DNA from: Leptospira koniambonensis | GTDB taxonomy: Bacteria; Spirochaetota; Leptospiria; Leptospirales; Leptospiraceae | Length of the DNA: 64,000 bases | Assembly (NCBI RefSeq): GCF_004769555.1 | Contig: NZ_RQFY01000001.1 | Location: forward strand, 558,001 to 622,000 | Direction of reading: 5' to 3' | In this document: positions 33,437-41,629 of the stretch, one piece after another | Layout of the letters: every line of letters begins with the position of its first letter | Numbering within the stretch: the first letter of the stretch is position 1 | The notes under the pieces: generated by a model | Told to the model about the DNA's origin: nothing | The model's database searches: none | What the model saw: only the letters and a program-made list of their open reading frames with translations | Program-made: the position numbers and the translations under genes

Positions 33437-34732
33437 GTGCTCAAATTCAAATATTATTCTAGTCTAATCTGTATCTTCTCCCTTAGTTTGTTTGCTACAC
33501 CTGCAGAAGCATGGTGGAATCACTTTCTATTCAACCGACCTGCACTCGAAGCTATGCCAGAATTGGTATCTGCTCCTAAGGTAAAAGTAGAATCTCTTGA
33601 AGATTTTTTACTTAAAGAACAAGACAAACTCATCCCTCTTATGAGGGATATGGAGAAGGAAGCAAATCTAAATTATGATAAAAAAGCACCTCTTCCTGAA
33701 GCGCTCTCATTCAAAGGAGGAGATAGAAAAACAATCCGAAATCATTTCTTAAGAGCACTTAGATTAAATACCGGAACACCGTTAGGTTATTTTTTACAGA
33801 ATCTTCCAGGGAATCCTTTGCCTGGAAAAAAATCGGACCCGATGACAGTGAGTATTTACGGGAAAAAGGATCTAAAAGAAGATTACGAATTTTATGATAT
33901 TCGAATAGGCGAGCTTGTAAGTCCACTTGAGGTGCTCGCAACCGCTGGCGACGAGCCAGATTTCGGATTAGATCTAAATCTATTCGAAGATAATGGAGAA
34001 AGTTTCGGAAAAGATTATGGTTTTGGAATACAGTCTTTTGGAGATCCAAAGATCTATTATGCAACCCAAGTTCCATTTCATATAGGTTATTATCATGAAT
34101 CTCCTATTATCTTTGCAGCAGCAGACTTTTTAACACACACCTATCCTAAATATAGAGTATATCAATTCATGACACTCTCTCGTTATGCTTTTGAGACTGG
34201 ACATACATATTGGGGTTATCGGTTCTTAGGTTGGGGAATGCATTATGTTGTGGATTTAACCCAACCATATCATTCCAGAGTTCTTCCAAATTTTGGGACA
34301 ATCAGTATGCTTTGGATCAATATAAAAGCAATCCTTGGATTTGAAAACGCCAAGAATGAAGCAATCGAGAGGATTTCCAGCCGCCATACCACCATCGAAA
34401 AATACCATTTCAGTACATTAAGAAATGCTTATAGAGCTAAGAATCTAAATCACCCCTTTATAGTAAGCGTAAAACAAACTGATCTGGATAATACTTACGG
34501 TAAATATGATAACTCTTATATTGTAGATGTAGTCACAAAACAAAGCTACGATATTTCAGATAAAATTGATACTCTCATAGATGAATCGAATCTATTAAAA
34601 GGTTTTTCAGAAGATAAACTATTGCCTGAGATCAATCAAAAGTCATTAGGAGACTTAAACTCTACAATTACGGATCATATGAAAAGTGTAGGTTCTCATA
34701 TCCGTAATTATGTGAGAAATGGATTGAAATAG
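33437..34732 (+). CDS. Putative secreted zinc-dependent phospholipase C / P1-nuclease-like protein
   Basis: No ATG is near the start; GTG at 33437 gives a clean signal peptide (MLKFKYYSS...TPAEA), and TTG at 33404 is the alternative. After predicted cleavage at AEA the mature protein begins WWNHF, and an N-terminal Trp is the zinc ligand of bacterial phospholipase C and P1/S1 nucleases. Later there are HIGYYHESP, FLTHTYPKY, FETGHTYWGYRFLGWGMHYVVDLTQPYHSRV (positions ~270-295 of the protein), which matches the HxxxD...H zinc site of that superfamily. The mature enzyme may cleave phospholipids outside the cell. Assignment to phospholipase rather than nuclease is tentative. A hairpin terminator follows. 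Confidence 0.72.
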   Translation: MLKFKYYSSLICIFSLSLFATPAEAWWNHFLFNRPALEAMPELVSAPKVKVESLEDFLLKEQDKLIPLMRDMEKEANLNYDKKAPLPEALSFKGGDRKTIRNHFLRALRLNTGTPLGYFLQNLPGNPLPGKKSDPMTVSIYGKKDLKEDYEFYDIRIGELVSPLEVLATAGDEPDFGLDLNLFEDNGESFGKDYGFGIQSFGDPKIYYATQVPFHIGYYHESPIIFAAADFLTHTYPKYRVYQFMTLSRYAFETGHTYWGYRFLGWGMHYVVDLTQPYHSRVLPNFGTISMLWINIKAILGFENAKNEAIERISSRHTTIEKYHFSTLRNAYRAKNLNHPFIVSVKQTDLDNTYGKYDNSYIVDVVTKQSYDISDKIDTLIDESNLLKGFSEDKLLPEINQKSLGDLNSTITDHMKSVGSHIRNYVRNGLK

Positions 34733-34743
34733 AGATTAAATAT

Positions 34744-34793
34744 TTTCAGGCTGATGATTCAAAACAAAAAGGGAAAGCAAAATCAGCCTGAAA
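34744..34793. terminator. Hairpin terminator between convergent genes
   Basis: TTTCAGGCTGAT (34744-34755) pairs perfectly with ATCAGCCTGAAA (34782-34793) across a 26-base loop. It lies between the phospholipase-like gene (+) and the large cyclase (-), and AT-rich flanks suit use from both sides. Confidence 0.6.
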
Positions 34794-34799
34794 TTTCGT

Positions 34800-37700
34800 T
34801 CAATAAAACGAAAGATATTTCTCATGAAATATTTTATTAGGGACCTTTCCGTCGGTTAAAGAATACTCTTCTCTAAGCCCTTCTAAAAAATACATCGCCA
34901 TATAACCCTTGTTCTTAACGGGCACAGTGCCTCGATATTCAGTTTTAAAAAAATCATCCACGAGCTCAAAAGTATTTTGAGAAATATTGACCTTCCCTAC
35001 TTCTCCACCGGACTCCAAACGTGAAGCAGTATTAACTGCATCTCCCCATACATCAAAAGCAAATTTTTTCTTTCCGATCACGCCTCCTATAACCGGACCC
35101 GTATGAATTCCGATCCTCATCTGCCAATATGGTAATCCTAATTGTTTCTTAATTGATTGCATCTGATTCATAAATGCCTGAAGCTCTAAAGCTGCCAAAC
35201 AAGCATCAATTGCATGGGTCCTATTTTTTGCAGGGATCCCGCCCACACACATATAAGAGTCGCCGATCGTTTTCAATTTTTCCAACTTATAACGATGCAC
35301 TATTTCATCAAATTGAGTAAAACAACTATCCAACTCTCTAATCAGATCAGATGGGGAAAGTGTTTCTGCGATTTGAGTAAAACCTTTAAAATCAGTAAAT
35401 AGAATGGTAGCAGATTCGTATAAGATTGGCCTGACTTCTCCTTTTTCTTTTAATTCCTCAGCAATTTCAGAAGGAAGAATATTCAGAAGTAATGAATCTG
35501 CTTTTTCGCGGGAAGTCTCCGCTTCAGTGAAAAGATTTTTGATCTGATCATACAAAGAAGCATTATGTAATGCAGTAGTAATTTGTTCGCAGATCCGCAT
35601 GATCTTATTTCTTGCCTTAACACTTAAACCTATTCTTTTTTCGAAAGCAGTTAAGTTCAAAATTCCTATCACTTCTTGATTCAGCAGTAGAGGGATTTGG
35701 AACATTGAGTATAAGTGGCAGTTCTTTGCGATCCTAAGATCTAACTTAGAAAAGCGGACCTTGTTCCCATTGAGTAGATTTGTAAAACCGTTCTCAGATC
35801 GTATATCATCTATATATAATGGTTCTTTTTCAGAAAATGTTTGATACATACTTCCGCCAGCTTCGTTTAACGGAATTTCCAAATCGCGAAAGTATTGCAT
35901 TTCCTTTTCTGTAAGTCCATGCATAGCCGAACCGCCAGAATAGGTTTTTAGCACTCCATTCTCTTTATCTTTGAGTAGTAACCACATAGTGTCCACTGTG
36001 GTCTTAGAAACAATATAATCGAATGCAGACTGAAAGACTTGATCCAGGTCCAGTGAAGAATTTAAAATCCTTGCGAACTGATTTAATTCTTCTATTTCTT
36101 CCGCAGAATCCTTTGTCTCTTGTAATAAGACTGCATTTTGTACAGCACCTGCAATTTGATCTCCCAATGAAGCTATTTCTTTCAGATCCTTCTGAGTCAG
36201 AGATTGGATTTTTGACCAAGTTACGGAAAGAACTCCTAACGTTTTTTCCTGCACTACCAATGGAACATGAAGAACCGATTCCAAATTAAAAGTCCGAACA
36301 AGTATCGCATCAAAAGGAGAAGCATCCAACCATTCCGATTTTATTTCTGCCAAATAGATTGGCTTTTGCCTTTTGGATGTCCTTGCAAGAATCCCTCCTT
36401 CTAACCCTAGAGGAATCTTAAGATCCGAGATCTTATCCATAATATCCGAATCAGTGTTTGAGATCAGATGATATAATGCTAATGCTTGGTGAGCATCGTT
36501 GACCGTAAAGAGAGCAAGTATAGGATTTTCACCAAATCTTAAAGAAATATGATCTTTAACAAATTGTAAAATTTCCGTTAGGTCGCTAGTCGAATTGATC
36601 CGCTTAGTAAGTTCAGCGAGGATTTCAGCTTCTTCTCTTGCCCGATCCAATTTTTGCAATAAAAGATCCAACTCAGAAGAAATTGGTCTAGTTAAAAAGA
36701 AAGCGAGTTGGTATCCCAAAAGAAGTATAGGAAATAATATTAAAAGAATATAAAGTATCCTTGAGTCTAACGGACTGCTCTTTGGCAAAAAAGGAAACAA
36801 TAGAAAAGTAAATAATGGGATCAAGGAAAGCGATAAAAGAGAGATCCTATGACTAATCTTAAACGCTTGCTGGGTTTCTAACCTCGTGGATTTTTTTAAA
36901 ACTCCATAGGCTAGTATTCCAGTTGGAATAATAGTTAAATTCCCAAGAGGATAAATAGGAAATCCTTGGGTTGCAGGAAGATTTAAAAGAAGCATAATAC
37001 TTCCTACAACTAAAAATAGAATTGCTAAATTACCTAAGAAGTCAGACTCCTTTCTTTTTAATACGGAAATCCATTCTAATAAAACAATCAGGATCCCGAT
37101 AAAACCTATTGCCCCAAATCCTTGCACAACAGGTCCCGATGCAAGTATCCTACCCCAAGGAAATTCATAATATCCTACGAAGAGCCAAGGAGAAAGAGCG
37201 GCTATACTTAATAAAAACACCAAAGTATCAAAAACAGGAAAGTATTTCGGTAAAGGCCTCTTTAGAGCAAGATATGCAAACCGTATATGGATCGAAGGCG
37301 CAAGGAAAAAGATTACGTAAGAAATCTGAGTAATCCTAAGACCTATTATAGGATCTGAGATTATATTGATCGCAAGAACAGATACTAGTTGCGCACCATA
37401 GATATAAAGAGAGAATGCAGCAATCTGATTTAAGGGAGAAGCAGGATTTGTTCCTCCAACAATAATCCCTAACCAAAAAACCGCCAAAGTAGAAATCAGC
37501 GGAATAAAAACCCAATGTATGCTTTGAGATTTGGCCAGTTCTTCAGGGGAAAGCAGATATACAACCGCCCCTGATATTCCCAAGAATAAGAACGCAATGA
37601 TCGCATTCAAAAAATAAAATAAAGCATTTTTATTAAATAGAAAATCGCTTAAATTAAGAAAATCAGATCTAAATACTCCATACGCGAGTATAAGCATAGG

Positions 37701-38462
37701 AATAAATGAAAAATTCCCACCAGGGAAAAATGGGATCCCTACAAAACTAGGCAAATTGGAAGCGGTTAAGATGATTAAAAGGTTTTGTGCAAGTAAGAGT
37801 GTCTTCTTATTCTTTAAAGAATTATGTTTTAGAAAATGCAGAATACATGGAACACCAAAAAGAAAATAAGAAAAAACTCCAATAATTCCCCAAGGTTTTA
37901 AGAAGAAAGTAGAGACAGGATACTTTCCGAATGAATAGAGAATAAAATCTCCAGTGAAGGCCCGATTTAAAACGATTCCCGATAGAGCAAATACGACTGC
38001 TCCCCAATTCAACCAAGTTATCCAACGAATGATCCTGTATTTTTTTTCCAGGATCTGATCCAAAATATGGCAACTCATAGGAGTGAATAAAAGAACAATA
38101 GGATAAAGGATCGTATTGATCGCTAATAATATACCTTCATTCAGGATGATTGCCCTTAAACCTAAAAGAAGTCCAAGAGTTCCAAAGGAAAGGCAACTGA
38201 TTGCAAAACTAATTAAAAGGGCTTGAGATCCGTTCTTTTTTGCCCTGATCATGCCTGCGACAAATAACAGAAACCCTACAATGAAAGTTGTGAGCCCAGG
38301 AACGGCAAATGGCAACTGGTACCAAAAATACTGAAGGTCGGTCGGATTCGAAGGAATAATTGGCCAAGGATTTTGCGATAGAGCTTCCATATTCGGGACA
38401 ATATAATAGGCATAAAACATCATCCGTCGTCTGTGGTTATAATTCTGGACATTTATTTCCAA
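34800..38462 (-). CDS. Large membrane adenylate cyclase with duplicated sensor and two GAF domains
   Basis: 1220 residues. Residues ~50-590 hold about sixteen membrane helices in two similar blocks. NLPSFVGIPFFPGGN...ILAYGV at ~236-262 is repeated as NLPATQGFPIYPLGN...ILAYGV at ~494-521, so the sensor module (7TM histidine-kinase-type) is duplicated. Two GAF domains follow (~620-780 and ~800-970), then a coiled linker and a class III cyclase (~1020-1200). The cyclase metal Asp are in FTDFKGFT and IGDSYM. The adenine-selecting residues appear as K in EKLKTIGD and D in FDVWGDAVNTASR, so ATP is the likely substrate. It is divergent from the DISM-AraC gene by 43 bases. The signal sensed is unknown. 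Confidence 0.9.
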   Translation of the reverse strand: MEINVQNYNHRRRMMFYAYYIVPNMEALSQNPWPIIPSNPTDLQYFWYQLPFAVPGLTTFIVGFLLFVAGMIRAKKNGSQALLISFAISCLSFGTLGLLLGLRAIILNEGILLAINTILYPIVLLFTPMSCHILDQILEKKYRIIRWITWLNWGAVVFALSGIVLNRAFTGDFILYSFGKYPVSTFFLKPWGIIGVFSYFLFGVPCILHFLKHNSLKNKKTLLLAQNLLIILTASNLPSFVGIPFFPGGNFSFIPMLILAYGVFRSDFLNLSDFLFNKNALFYFLNAIIAFLFLGISGAVVYLLSPEELAKSQSIHWVFIPLISTLAVFWLGIIVGGTNPASPLNQIAAFSLYIYGAQLVSVLAINIISDPIIGLRITQISYVIFFLAPSIHIRFAYLALKRPLPKYFPVFDTLVFLLSIAALSPWLFVGYYEFPWGRILASGPVVQGFGAIGFIGILIVLLEWISVLKRKESDFLGNLAILFLVVGSIMLLLNLPATQGFPIYPLGNLTIIPTGILAYGVLKKSTRLETQQAFKISHRISLLSLSLIPLFTFLLFPFLPKSSPLDSRILYILLILFPILLLGYQLAFFLTRPISSELDLLLQKLDRAREEAEILAELTKRINSTSDLTEILQFVKDHISLRFGENPILALFTVNDAHQALALYHLISNTDSDIMDKISDLKIPLGLEGGILARTSKRQKPIYLAEIKSEWLDASPFDAILVRTFNLESVLHVPLVVQEKTLGVLSVTWSKIQSLTQKDLKEIASLGDQIAGAVQNAVLLQETKDSAEEIEELNQFARILNSSLDLDQVFQSAFDYIVSKTTVDTMWLLLKDKENGVLKTYSGGSAMHGLTEKEMQYFRDLEIPLNEAGGSMYQTFSEKEPLYIDDIRSENGFTNLLNGNKVRFSKLDLRIAKNCHLYSMFQIPLLLNQEVIGILNLTAFEKRIGLSVKARNKIMRICEQITTALHNASLYDQIKNLFTEAETSREKADSLLLNILPSEIAEELKEKGEVRPILYESATILFTDFKGFTQIAETLSPSDLIRELDSCFTQFDEIVHRYKLEKLKTIGDSYMCVGGIPAKNRTHAIDACLAALELQAFMNQMQSIKKQLGLPYWQMRIGIHTGPVIGGVIGKKKFAFDVWGDAVNTASRLESGGEVGKVNISQNTFELVDDFFKTEYRGTVPVKNKGYMAMYFLEGLREEYSLTDGKVPNKIFHEKYLSFY

Positions 38463-38505
38463 TAAGTATTGCTATCTTTTCTTTATCTGAAACAACTCGC
38501 CGTGA

Positions 38506-40128
38506 ATGTGGAGATCCTATATAACCTGCCTCCTGGTCTCCTTACTCGCGATAGGCGCTTGTAAGTTGCCAAACCAAGGAGAGAAGGAAACAAATTGTAG
38601 CCTTGAGGTTCTACAACTAAGAACGAGTTCAGCTGGAGAAAGGGACCCAAATTCTGCATTTACTCAGGTTTTTGAGGATTTGGGCCAACCAACTATTGAT
38701 TTTGGATTTACAGACCGTACGATTTGGATAAAACTAAAGAGTAAACCTTTCTCAAATGAAAAAAAATGTTATGCAATACTCGAATGGCCTACTATTACTA
38801 ATATAGATTTTTTTCTGCAAACTAATACCGGTGAATGGAACTTATACGGCCAGGCTGGATCCATTTTAGAAAGAAGTAAATGGAAAGTTTCATGGTTGGA
38901 TCATCCGAGCATTCCACTTCTTCAAAATAAAGAAATACTAGTCAGGATCAACACTCGGTCTCTTATTCGTATACCTATCACTATTCTTTCGGAAGAAGAA
39001 GCCAGAGATAGAACCAATGACCGCACAATGTTCAGTTCGTTCTATGCTGGGTTCATGCTCGCTATATGTTTGTTCTCTTTATTCTTCTTTTATACCCTCA
39101 AAGACCAAATCTATCTTTGGTATGGAGGTTATATATTCTGCGTAACTTTAAACTTTAGCCTGGTATATTCTTCTGCACCTAGGATTATTTGGCCTGAATC
39201 TCCTTATTGGATCAATCACGGAATTTTTTTCAGCCAGGCTTTGACATTATTTTTTGGGGTCGCTTTTTTCAGGGAGTTCGTGGATTTGAAAACATTCTTT
39301 CCACGCATCGATAAAATTGCCGTAGCTTTACTAATCTTTTCCCTTATAAGCTCCATAGCTTCCGTACTTTCAGATTGGAACCGATTATTTTCGAGAGGAT
39401 TCTCTCTTATTTATATGATTTGGCTCCCTGCTTTCCTAATCGTCACGATCAGAATGTTAATACAAGGACAAAACCATCTATTGACGTTCATTATCACATG
39501 GGGAGCATTTTATTCTGCTGCATTCGTATATATATTATGGATTATGCAAGTTCTGCCTCCTAATCCATTATTCCTTTATCTGCCTGCCTGGGCTCTACCA
39601 TTGGAAGTTATCTTTTTCGCAGCAAGTATCTACCAAAGATACAAAAATTTAGATTTAGTACGAAAGAAATTAGAAATGGAAATGAAAACCGCGATGGATC
39701 GGTTATCGGAATTTTCTATCAACTCAGAAGGATCAAGGATATCAGATCAAAAGAGCTCTAAATATCTTAGAAGTAAGATCCATAATACAAATGTTAATGA
39801 GATCTTGGGAGAAATAGAAAGATTATTCACCCAAGAAATGATCTTTAAGGAAGAAAATCTTTCTTTAGCATCTCTTGCTGCTAGGTTAGAATTAAATCCT
39901 CACCAGCTTTCGGAAATATGTAATACTCAATTGAATACCACATTTCCGAGACTTTTATCCTATTACAGAATACAACATTCAATCCAACTGCTAAAGGAAA
40001 AATCTGAATGGAATATTTTAGAAATTGCTTATGAATCCGGATTCGGTTCCAAAGCGGCGTTCAATGCAGAGTTCAAACGGATAACAGGAAGGACTCCAAA
40101 ACAATTTAGAATGTTTGAATTTCCTTAA
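38506..40128 (+). CDS. Membrane-bound AraC regulator with 7TMR-DISM sensor
   Basis: 540 residues. The N-terminus has a signal segment ending in AIGAC, which could even be a lipobox. A DISMED2-like extracellular domain follows (~35-165, with FTDRTIWIKLKSK), then seven membrane helices (~180-380) and a C-terminal AraC DNA-binding domain (ENLSLASLAARLELNPHQLSEICN and ILEIAYESGFGSKAAFNAEFKRITGRTPKQF). It is a sister of the regulator at 24-25.6 kb. It is divergent from the large adenylate cyclase with 43 bases between starts, so it may regulate that gene or respond to related signals. Confidence 0.9.
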   Translation: MWRSYITCLLVSLLAIGACKLPNQGEKETNCSLEVLQLRTSSAGERDPNSAFTQVFEDLGQPTIDFGFTDRTIWIKLKSKPFSNEKKCYAILEWPTITNIDFFLQTNTGEWNLYGQAGSILERSKWKVSWLDHPSIPLLQNKEILVRINTRSLIRIPITILSEEEARDRTNDRTMFSSFYAGFMLAICLFSLFFFYTLKDQIYLWYGGYIFCVTLNFSLVYSSAPRIIWPESPYWINHGIFFSQALTLFFGVAFFREFVDLKTFFPRIDKIAVALLIFSLISSIASVLSDWNRLFSRGFSLIYMIWLPAFLIVTIRMLIQGQNHLLTFIITWGAFYSAAFVYILWIMQVLPPNPLFLYLPAWALPLEVIFFAASIYQRYKNLDLVRKKLEMEMKTAMDRLSEFSINSEGSRISDQKSSKYLRSKIHNTNVNEILGEIERLFTQEMIFKEENLSLASLAARLELNPHQLSEICNTQLNTTFPRLLSYYRIQHSIQLLKEKSEWNILEIAYESGFGSKAAFNAEFKRITGRTPKQFRMFEFP

Positions 40129-40146
40129 TAAAAATTCTTTCTTAAA

Positions 40147-40230
40147 CTAAGGAAAAAATAACACTCTATTATTAGTAACATCCACACCCCATACTCCGCA
40201 AGGGGTTACTGCCACTGCTAAAAGGGGTCA
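40147..40230 (-). pseudogene. Relic of an NHL-repeat gene (last ~26 codons)
   Basis: On the minus strand this stretch encodes AVAVTPCGVWGVDVTNNRVLFFP followed by a stop. It aligns with the C-terminus of the NHL lipoprotein at 11.5-12.8 kb (SVAVAPCGLWVTDSFNRRVLFFP), with about 15 of 23 residues identical and the stop at the same point. Upstream of the match the frame is closed by a TGA at 40228-40230. I read it as the tail of a deleted or decayed paralogue. Confidence 0.6.
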
Positions 40231-40300
40231 GAATCACTTGTTCAGGAGGCACAGTTTTTTCGCTCATACCGGATTCATTCAAGCCTAGAATAGAATACCC

Positions 40301-41323
40301 ATGCTATTCTTAGTATACATGAAGAAGTTTCTGATCGTTCTATTCTCTATACTTTTCTTAATTACTATCTGGTGGATTTTAACTCCTTCTCCCCATGAAT
40401 ATCAAAGGATCCCAAATTCGGATTTTACCTTTGAGACTGTAATTTTCAGAAGTCCAGAGCCAAAACGTCTTGCGGATTTTTACAAAAACGTATTTAAAGC
40501 AAAAGAAGCAACGACGGAACAAAGCTGGACCCTCGGAGATCCCCCCTCTTCTGTCATTTCTCTCAGAACTCCTGATTACCAAGAAGAAGGCCCAATATTT
40601 ACTATATTAAAATCAGAGAAATCGAATCACGGAACACCTGGTGCAAACGACCTGGGTTACGCTCATATATGTTTCGAAACGGATAATGTTCCAGGTCTCA
40701 TCCAAACAATACAAAAGAACGGAGGAAAGATAGACAGTAGTTTCGAGGATTTGCAAAAAGTTCCTGCAATCTATGGAAAGGATCCGGATGGGAATATAAT
40801 CGAGATCCATATTCCATTTCCAACTCCTCTTAGCCCAAGCACTATCTTTCGAAGTATAGACTCATTCGTAAGAACCCGCTTTAAGCTAGATCCGCCTGGG
40901 ATCGATAAGATCCGATTCCTTCACGTAAATATCAATTCCAAGGATTGGGCTAAGGCCCTCTCATTCTATGGCAAGGTATTTGGGACAAATCCTACTGGCT
41001 TCGAAAGGGATTATAAGGGAGACTTTATAGAAGACCTAACTGGGATCCAAGGTGTAGAGATCAAAGGTCGCCATCTTCCCCTCCCCGGATATGAGGAAGG
41101 GGGCCCTACCTTCGAAATTTTTACTTATAATAATTTCAGCACAAGAGGCCCATTAGATAAATCTGATACTGGAAGAATAGCAGTGGGATTCCGGATTTTG
41201 GATTTAAGATCATCAGTAAACAAAGTGCTCGAAGAAGGTGGGATCAAACTAGAAGAACAAGGCAATACGGCGATACTTAAAGATCCAGAAGGAAATCTTA
41301 TCCTTCTATCCCAGAAAAAATGA
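40301..41323 (+). CDS. Two-domain VOC (glyoxalase-like) protein with membrane anchor
   Basis: 340 residues. One hydrophobic N-terminal helix (~8-27 of the reading frame) anchors it. Two VOC/glyoxalase domains follow: the first at ~40-158 (FETVIFRSPEPKRLADFYKNVF ... GYAHICFETDN ... KDPDGNIIEIH) and the second at ~200-338 (FLHVNINSKDWAKALSFYGKVF ... LKDPEGNLILLS). VOC proteins bind a metal and act on lactoylglutathione, catechols or antibiotics. The substrate is unknown here. The ATG at 40301 and an in-frame ATG at 40319 are both possible; neither has a clear ribosome binding site. Confidence 0.82.
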   Translation: MLFLVYMKKFLIVLFSILFLITIWWILTPSPHEYQRIPNSDFTFETVIFRSPEPKRLADFYKNVFKAKEATTEQSWTLGDPPSSVISLRTPDYQEEGPIFTILKSEKSNHGTPGANDLGYAHICFETDNVPGLIQTIQKNGGKIDSSFEDLQKVPAIYGKDPDGNIIEIHIPFPTPLSPSTIFRSIDSFVRTRFKLDPPGIDKIRFLHVNINSKDWAKALSFYGKVFGTNPTGFERDYKGDFIEDLTGIQGVEIKGRHLPLPGYEEGGPTFEIFTYNNFSTRGPLDKSDTGRIAVGFRILDLRSSVNKVLEEGGIKLEEQGNTAILKDPEGNLILLSQKK

Positions 41324-41629
41324 AAACCTTAAGCCGATCGGTCCCTCTTGAACACTTGAACAAGTTCTATTCAAATAACAGAACCGCCCTACTGAATATA
41401 TTATAAATTCATAATGTATGAATGTTTTGCAATATATGGATTTTAAATATATGGACTGTTCGTTCAATATTTTTTATCATAACAAACGCTTTAAAAAGAA
41501 AAAACTTCAGATATAAAATAGAATCTTGGAAAAAAATAAACGGTATATAAGTATGTACTGTTTAATATCCCCCACACATATATAAAAACAATCCGTGATT
41601 GATTGGGAATTCAATGGAGAGAATTCAAA
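41324..41629. promoter_or_regulatory. AT-rich upstream region of the GH5 gene with repeats
   Basis: No gene is visible in this 306-base gap. It contains an inverted repeat ATTCATA-ATG-TATGAAT (41407-41423) and two direct copies of AATATATGGA (41431-41440 and 41446-41455), 15 bases apart start to start. Further downstream there are AT-rich tracts and no obvious terminator. The closely spaced direct repeats suggest a regulator binding site in a long promoter region. Confidence 0.45.

Noticed and set aside
40172..40267. RiPP-like precursor ending GCGCY as a real gene
   Set aside because: It overlaps a clearly homologous NHL relic in another frame, has no ribosome binding site and no maturation enzyme nearby. 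It is kept only as a note in the findings.
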